DNA of 25,940 bases from Isoetes engelmannii (Eukaryota; Streptophyta; Lycopodiopsida; Isoetales; Isoetaceae). This document shows, piece after piece, positions 20,742 through 25,940 of the stretch. Where the stretch lies: positions 1 through 25,940 of the forward strand of contig JAANSK020136679.1 of assembly GCA_011763485.2 (NCBI GenBank), given 5' to 3'. The notes below the pieces were generated by a model that worked only from the letters and a program-made list of their open reading frames with translations, was not told the DNA's origin and ran no database searches. The position numbers were made by a program, and so were the translations under genes. Within the stretch, counting starts at the first letter, position 1. Every line of letters begins with the position of its first letter.

Positions 20742-21479
20742 GGTGAAATCGCACCGTCCAGTAGCTTGGAAGCATCACGGATTCTCTATGCTGAATCAGG
20801 CAAAGAATTTGCCGATCTCCTCTTGAGCCTACTCTCTCTGCCATTGGGTTACGTGATGAATCTAGTGGAGGAGTATTCCACCAGCACAGACGGAATTGGA
20901 AGCTTTACCAGCGTGCGAAAAAATTTCAACCATCTATGTTATATGTAAAAAGAGAAGATTTGATAAATCAGAGGCCTGCTAAACCTCTTCCTTTGTTAGC
21001 CGTTGATCCAGACCCTAATCTTGCACTTGCAATCCAGCATAAATACTACAGATGCGGGAGTTGTGGCAAAGGGCTTGGTAAGTTTTCTGCCTCAAAATCT
21101 CAGTATAGTAGGCGTTGTACCTGGGGAGGTCACTTTAGTGTTGAGCTTCAGCTTGTTGAACGAATTCCAGACAAACCTGCTAAAAAAAATGCCAGGTTTA
21201 TTATTTCTGATGATCTGTCTGTTACTCCTATTTCTACCATCAAAAGCATAGATATGCTTAGTTCTCTTAAGGTGCATGACATGTCAGACCTCACTAGCAT
21301 GGAGTTTGATGTTGAAGAGCATGAGATAATGCCTAAGTAGGATGCCTTGAGTTACTTTCCTTGATTTGATATCTGGATTTTGATGCTAGATTTTGATGTG
21401 CTAGGTTGTGGAACTTGTGAAAGCCTGTCTCCTCTCAAGGACTGCTTTGAATGATGTTTTCAAGATCAAACTCCATTGA
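20742..21479 (+). pseudogene. DUF674-domain protein relic, frame interrupted
   Basis: Three blocks match DUF674 (PF05056) order. Block 1, 20742-20930: ASRILYAESGKEFADLLL then SLLSLPLG, the family's N-terminal signature. Block 2, about 20918-21340: LYVKREDL, then YYRCGSCGKG and RRCTWGGHF with Cys pairs, then FIISDDLSVTPIST and LKVHDMSDL. Block 3, 21405-21479: VVELVKACLLSRTALNDVF, the domain's usual end. Blocks 1 and 2 are one base out of frame, joining at six A's (20918-20923). Block 3 follows in-frame stops and needs an intron; a weak donor after 21309 would splice in frame to the AG at 21404. No good start codon precedes block 1, and only one of the two domain copies common in this family is present. 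Decayed gene is likely, though one indel could be an assembly error. DUF674 function is unknown. Confidence 0.75.
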
Positions 21480-22097
21480 ACTGGCCAAAGGCCACATGCT
21501 CCTCCCTTCATCTTAGATTCTCAGCCAGAAGTCGAGAAAATGCAGAAGTATCATTCTTTTGCTTCACACAAAATTGCAGTCCTGTTTCAAACGAACATGG
21601 CTCCTCCAAAACAAAATTGGCTACAGACCGAAGGCAATAGGCATTTGCAAGGACTTCATCTTACACCATGTCTGTCTGAAATAAGTGTTGCTCTTGATGT
21701 TTTTATCTAGCAATGAGCGGGAGGGTTCATTTTTAAAAACTGTTAACTTAAATCCAGAAAGTCCATTAGATTTAGGAAGACCACTGCTTTTTAGTTTTGG
21801 TTTAGTTTTGGGTGGCTGGATGGAGCACAACTTTGTTTTTGAGCTGCATAGTTCCAATTTCAATTATTATTATTTCAACAGATTTAAGGGCAACCCACAG
21901 TGCGCAAGCACATTTATTTTTTATGGAAGCATGTTTGGGGAGCTCTGGATTTGGTGAGTGCTGCCTCTGAACCTAAAGTACATAAGGGTAAGCGCTGCTT
22001 TTTTCTTGCTTTATAATGTTTTATTAGGGTACGACTGTGTCAGCCACAGCTTTGCAGATCCTTAAGGTTGATGAGGGCTTTGAGGGCTGCGCATCAG

Positions 22098-22155
22098 GGT
22101 CCGCCATAGTTGTGCAGAGGCCAGCCATGGAAGGTCGGCCATAGTTGTGAAGCGT
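22098..22155 (+). repeat. two-copy repeat, 35-bp period
   Basis: GGTCCGCCATAGTTGTGCAG at 22098 recurs at 22133 as GGTCGGCCATAGTTGTGAAG. A shorter GCCATGG relic lies between them. Confidence 0.6.
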
Positions 22156-22721
22156 GCTTCTTCCTTGCCCTTTTTTTTTTCCCTTTTTTTTTTCCTTTTC
22201 ATGATTTCTACGCAAGCCTTGTGAGGTGGAAACGGCAGTATCTTTTGCTTGTTGTTTCTTTTGTTTTCTTTCTTCTTCTTCTTCTTTTTTTTTTTTTTTT
22301 TTTTAAGGGGTTCAAATACCCCGGGCTCCTGTGGGCATTTGCAGTTTCATTCCAGGCTCCAGGTGCTAGATCATTGCAGGAAACGTCAGAGCTCCCTCAA
22401 TCTGTGGTGGAGGAGTAAGGACTTGATTTTGGAATATGGTGAAGCCGCTTTGGGCTGGAGGTTGGACATCCCATATTTCTTCCTTCTTCTTTTTTTCCTG
22501 CTTATTACTGGTACAAATGATGGCAGAAGGATTTTGACAATGTGTTCTTTAAAAAAAGCTCTGATCCATGGTATTTGTATTAATGGTTCTTTGGGACTAT
22601 TAGTTTGGGCAGGAGTTTTTGAGAAACAAAAAAAAAATGGCCTTGGATCTAGAAGATTCTATAGAATCTTTTATGATCTGAAGGCCAACAATCAATAATA
22701 GAAACAATCGCAAACAAGGGA

Positions 22722-22800
22722 AAACAAACGGTATAAACGAATATGTAGGTCACAAGTCTCTCATAAACAAACGGTAGAAAAGAATATATAGGTCATTATG
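22722..22800 (+). repeat. two-copy repeat, 43-bp period
   Basis: AAACAAACGGTA followed by GAATATRTAGGTCA occurs at 22722 and again at 22765. A further fragment of the right part (GTCATTATGTACAGAATA) appears near 22863-22880. Confidence 0.6.
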
Positions 22801-23781
22801 TATAGAATAGTTTTTCAACATATTATCTCGTGAGTTCATATATGAAGGCAAGACATACACAAGTCATTATGTACAGAATATACGATGGTAATGGCAACAC
22901 ATCCTTTATCATAACAATGATATCCAAAAGAAACACTATTCTCACTTCTATATGAGCAGTTCAACAAAAGAGCTTCTTTTGTAGGCTTAACCTCGATGCC
23001 TAGCTACACTGTCGACGTTAGCTTGACCACTGCTCGCTAATTCACTGCATATGCGGGTTAGTCCCCGTGACTAAGTAGGGACCCTATAGCTGCCCTGCAT
23101 ACATGGAAACACTTTGAAGTCTTGGATAATATGAACATAATCAACTCAAAGACACAAGAACCTATGGTGCAATGCTAGACAATGACAACAAAGGAATTAT
23201 AAACATCAGGTGCGAAGAACACAATCAAGTACCAAACCATCCTAAACAAGCTCCGGGATAATGGGTAGCTCAGCCAGCCTACATACAAGCCCCATTAGCA
23301 GCAAATGCCCAGCCAGCTTACATTCCAAGCTCTGTAGCAGCGTGGGGTGAACCTCGTATGCGCATACTCTCGCAGACTACGCTCTTACCATGGGAGTCCA
23401 CAAGAGTGATGTGCATCCCCTTGACCTAGATGTCACACCCGGTGTCACATAGCACAAGCATGAACCACTAAACACAGATGACATGAGTAATGCCGAAACA
23501 ACCCAGGCCATCGAACCTGGAAGTCCGACCCGGGAGGATCCAAGTACATAAATAAATACCAAGATACTGTGACACAATGACTACAACAATGACATGTGAT
23601 GTTCATTAGAATATTTTTTGAACATGTGTCTAAACCATACCCTTGCCACTTGCCTAGGTTGCCCATACAACCTGGCCATGTTGAAGTAGCTTAGCTTATT
23701 GATGAAGAACCACGCTAAAACTAAAAAATAAAATGCGTCCTCAGGAAACACTGTATCCTTTTCTTGTCTCTAACACGACAC

Positions 23782-23825
23782 TGGATATGCCGTGGATATA
23801 CCATGGGTGTGCCAGGGATATGTCA
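23782..23825 (+). repeat. 11-bp minisatellite, four copies
   Basis: Four tandem units with consensus TGGATATGCCA: 23782-23792, 23793-23803, 23804-23814 and 23815-23825, each one to three changes from the consensus. ACACGACA flanks the array on both sides (from 23773 and from 23842). Confidence 0.8.
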
Positions 23826-24466
23826 TGTTTCGAACACGACAGTGGCCAAGATATAAGGCGCTCGGCTTGCTAGCTCATGTTTGAACCCTTTAGATTCCAC
23901 TAGCTTCCTGGTACGAAGTAGAACACGTTAACAACAACTGGAAAAAAAGACTGATGTCAAAAGGAGCTGAATAAGATCGTCTTACACGGGCCCATATGGT
24001 GCCAATTCCAAGCCCATTCTTGATTAATGAAGATTAAGAAGTTTTCTTTCAACATACGTTGCTTTTCTTGTTAACCATTTCCTGTGCTATCATTATAAAT
24101 TAACAAATCAAACTTGTCAAGGAAGTCACAGCATCACTGTCATATTGATATAGATCAACACATCTGCACTCTCTTAGCAAATAGAGATACTAACCTCTTT
24201 ATATGATTATACCACAGCCATTCTCCCCATAAAGAACATGGAATTTATTAGCTACGAGGCTCTTGATAAAATATAGTGCAACAACTTAGACAACTTACAG
24301 TTACATATTTTAGGCTAGCCATGCTCCATACCATATTCAAAAGCCCCAAGTTTCTCATGGCTCTCTTTGTACCTTTGTGGACTCGTCTCAATCTTAGAAC
24401 ATGTCTAGATTCAATCTCATGCCAATATTGATATTAAATCCCTTACATGTGATTTTTATTATTTCA

Positions 24467-24609
24467 TGTAACGGACCCATGGAAGACTGCTCGAGTAGAT
24501 CTTGGTATGGCGTTTCCTAATACCACCATAAGAGGGTAGGATGGATTTCCCATAAACATCTGGATATTTTGGCCAGTTGGTTAGGCCCTGATGGTTAAGG
24601 AGCGTTACA
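24467..24609 (+). repeat. 5' LTR of TRIM 2
   Basis: Begins TGTAACGG and ends GCGTTACA, two bases before the primer site. It aligns over its whole length with 24749-24918 apart from the 27-bp extra unit there. Confidence 0.92.
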
Positions 24610-24611
24610 GT

Positions 24612-24623
24612 TGGTATCAGAGC
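24612..24623 (+). promoter_or_regulatory. primer-binding site of TRIM 2 (initiator tRNA-Met)
   Basis: The same 12-base sequence and the same two-base spacing from the LTR as in TRIM 1. Confidence 0.9.
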
Positions 24624-24748
24624 AGGGCTCGAGTTCGAGTCTCCATGGGGGCATGCATAACTTGGTTACCGTTAAACGGTATGGTCTTGGCTTGATCTTG
24701 TGTTGTCTTGTGATGCTCGAGGACGAGAATAGTTCTAGTGGGAGAGAT

Positions 24749-24918
24749 TGTAACGGACCCATGGGAGACCGCTCGAGTAGATCTTGGTATGGCGTTTCCT
24801 AATACCACCATAAGAGGGTGGGATTGATTTACCACCATAAGAGGGTGGGATTGATTTCCCATAAACATCTGGATGTTTTGGCCAGTTGGTTAGGCCACGG
24901 TGGTTAAGGAACGTCACA
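24749..24918 (+). repeat. 3' LTR of TRIM 2
   Basis: Begins TGTAACGG directly after the polypurine tract and ends CGTCACA against the TTTCA duplication. It holds a tandem 27-bp duplication not present in the 5' LTR. Confidence 0.92.
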
Positions 24919-24923
24919 TTTCA

Positions 24924-25940
24924 TAAAAAAAACTCAATTCCTTAGCTAACAATCAATTTGACACAGTTGATATGAGCTCACCAAAACCACATTGCAAACT
25001 TTATAGTCTTAATGTCGGGTAACCATTCTACCCAATACCTGTACTAGGCTATTTTCTAGCATGAGCTCCATCTCCAAGAGCCAACAAATACCAACTTTCA
25101 AATCTTTTAGACTTCTTAATCTTAATTACATATTATTCTCTATTACGTGTTATTTTTTTATTTTTATTTTGGAAGAGCTAATTCTCAATAAATTAAAAGA
25201 ATAGCAATGATACAAGGTGAGTGAAGAGGAAAATGAATTGCCCCAAAGAGACAGCGATACCCCACCACTCCATCATCTCCTCAACTACTGCTGAACAAAG
25301 TGCCCGTCAACATCCACAACACCCAGGAAGTCTCGCCATAGGCAAACTTCCGCTCCGCCCTCACTTGCAGGCGGCCTGGGACTGGGTTCGGGCTCAGTTC
25401 CAGGTTCGGCTGACTAGCCAGCAGTTGCTGCTGCATTTGTATCCAGGGGCTTGGCCTCTTCTGAGGAAGCAAGCCTTGCACTTATGTGTGGCTTGGTTGG
25501 TATGGTTGATCTGGAAATGGTGGCGGTTGTGGATTTTTCAAGGGATCCAGCAGCCTTCGGCCTCCCCGATCCCCCATCTTAGGTATAAATTGTTCCAGAG
25601 CTTTTTGGTGATTACGTGTTATTCAAAGCAATAGAACTTCTTACATATTTTCATCCTTTGTTTTTTTACCCAAATCTCTTGTAGTTTCGCCCGCACTTTC
25701 TCGATAAAGGGTCCTTGCTATATCCAAACCCTTGATACTTCCATGTTTTCCCTTTGGACTCCTTGTATATTCATTTACACTTAAATATCAGTGTGTTAAC
25801 AAGCCAATGGAAAAAAGACAAAATAAGACGAGCAAATATAACCAACAAAAAACAAGTCGTTCCAAATTCGTCATCATCGGAGAATATTCTCGAGGCATCG
25901 ATTGCCCCAACTCAACCATGTCCCTAGCCACATCTAGTCC
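24924..25940. other. right-hand flank, mostly non-genic
   Basis: AT-rich DNA with no recognised gene except the Q/P-rich minus-strand frame at 25281-25577. 25640-25940 shows nothing identifiable. Confidence 0.5.
25281..25577 (-). pseudogene. Q/P-rich minus-strand reading frame with one stop (unidentified)
   Basis: On the minus strand, ATG at 25577-25575 begins MGDRGGRRLLDPLKNPQPPP, followed by Gln/Pro-rich sequence (QPYQPSHT). After one TAA codon the same frame continues to 25281 through MQQQLLASQPNLELSPNPVP and RKFAYGETSW. Composition is unlike the AT-rich surroundings and resembles the N-terminus of a plant nuclear or RNA-binding protein, but no family is recognised. It could be a captured or decayed gene piece, the first exon of a spliced gene, or chance in a GC-rich patch. 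Confidence 0.35.

Larger units (their letters stand above)
21480..24461. other. long non-genic region with short tandem repeats
   Basis: No protein family was recognised. Contents: a 35-bp-period repeat at 22098-22155, pyrimidine tracts at 22166-22200 and 22262-22304 (including 20 T's at 22285-22304), a 43-bp-period repeat around 22722-22800, TGTCACA repeated at 23433-23451 in a GC-richer block, and an 11-bp minisatellite at 23782-23825. A 149-codon frame at 22249-22698 (+) runs through the T tract and has no motif. Parts may be old transposable-element debris, but none could be assigned. Confidence 0.5.
24467..24918 (+). mobile_element. TRIM 2: second miniature LTR element of the same family
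   Basis: A 452-bp non-coding element with a 143-bp 5' LTR, a 139-bp internal part and a 170-bp 3' LTR. It has the same primer site (TGGTATCAGAGC, 24612-24623) and the same polypurine end (AGTTCTAGTGGGAGAGAT) as TRIM 1. Flanks carry an exact 5-bp duplication, TTTCA, at 24462-24466 and 24919-24923. The LTRs differ at about ten of 143 aligned positions, so it is younger than TRIM 1. The 3' LTR is longer because a 27-bp segment is present twice in tandem (24804-24830 and 24831-24857). LTR ends and internal signals match TRIM 1, while LTR centres differ strongly, marking two subfamilies. Confidence 0.94.

Noticed and set aside
20918-20923. programmed -1 frameshift in the DUF674 locus as a real mechanism
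   Set aside because: The A-rich heptamer fits the pattern, but other decay signs (no start codon, weak splice site) make an indel or sequencing error more likely.
22307-22322. T-arm-like GGGGTTCAAATACCCC next to a poly-T run, as for a reversed SINE
   Set aside because: The loop is one base too long, and no box A or element body was found on the minus strand side.
22249-22698. 149-codon plus-strand frame as a gene
   Set aside because: It starts inside a poly-T/CTT tract that yields poly-Phe, and the rest has no recognised motif.
23433-23560. solo LTR beginning TGTCACACCC
   Set aside because: Only the start-like motif is visible; no second end, target duplication or second copy was found.

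Overview
This is plant nuclear DNA. Short GT-AG introns, an At5g03610-type GDSL lipase, a 4R-MYB/SNAPC4-type gene, a DUF674 fragment and LTR elements primed by initiator-Met tRNA all fit a land plant. The clade is not fixed by the sequence. The chromodomain Ty3 relics would suit a fern, other seedless plant or conifer, but that is a weak inference.

Layout: 1-1890 shows no gene. 1891-3515 (+) is a complete five-exon GDSL esterase/lipase of 333 residues. 3516-4400 holds an imperfect inverted repeat and then a miniature LTR element (TRIM 1, 3928-4393) with an exact 5-bp target duplication. About 4500-10510 is occupied by two broken Ty3/gypsy fossils, both on the minus strand. The first has RNase H, integrase and chromodomain pieces. 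The second has protease, RT, RNase H and integrase pieces. 10511-12440 is non-genic, with a small 31-bp repeat cluster. 12765-18951 (+) is a ten-exon gene for a SNAPC4/MYB4R1-type protein of about 1,422 residues with 4.5 Myb repeats. Its downstream flank carries a chain of good splice-site matches. 20742-21479 (+) is a DUF674-domain relic whose reading frame is interrupted. 21480-24461 is non-genic with several short tandem repeats. 24467-24918 is TRIM 2, of the same family as TRIM 1 and also with a perfect target duplication. The last kilobase has a Q/P-rich minus-strand reading frame with one stop and nothing else recognised.

The genes do not form a pathway: a secreted esterase, a nuclear factor for small-RNA gene transcription, and a domain of unknown function are simply neighbours. 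The most distinctive items are the paired TRIM elements, which share LTR ends, primer site, polypurine tract and an internal hairpin, and the MYB gene, where introns fall at the same codon position in successive Myb repeats and one intron is only 53 nt. No RNA gene, CRISPR array or obviously new multi-gene system was seen.
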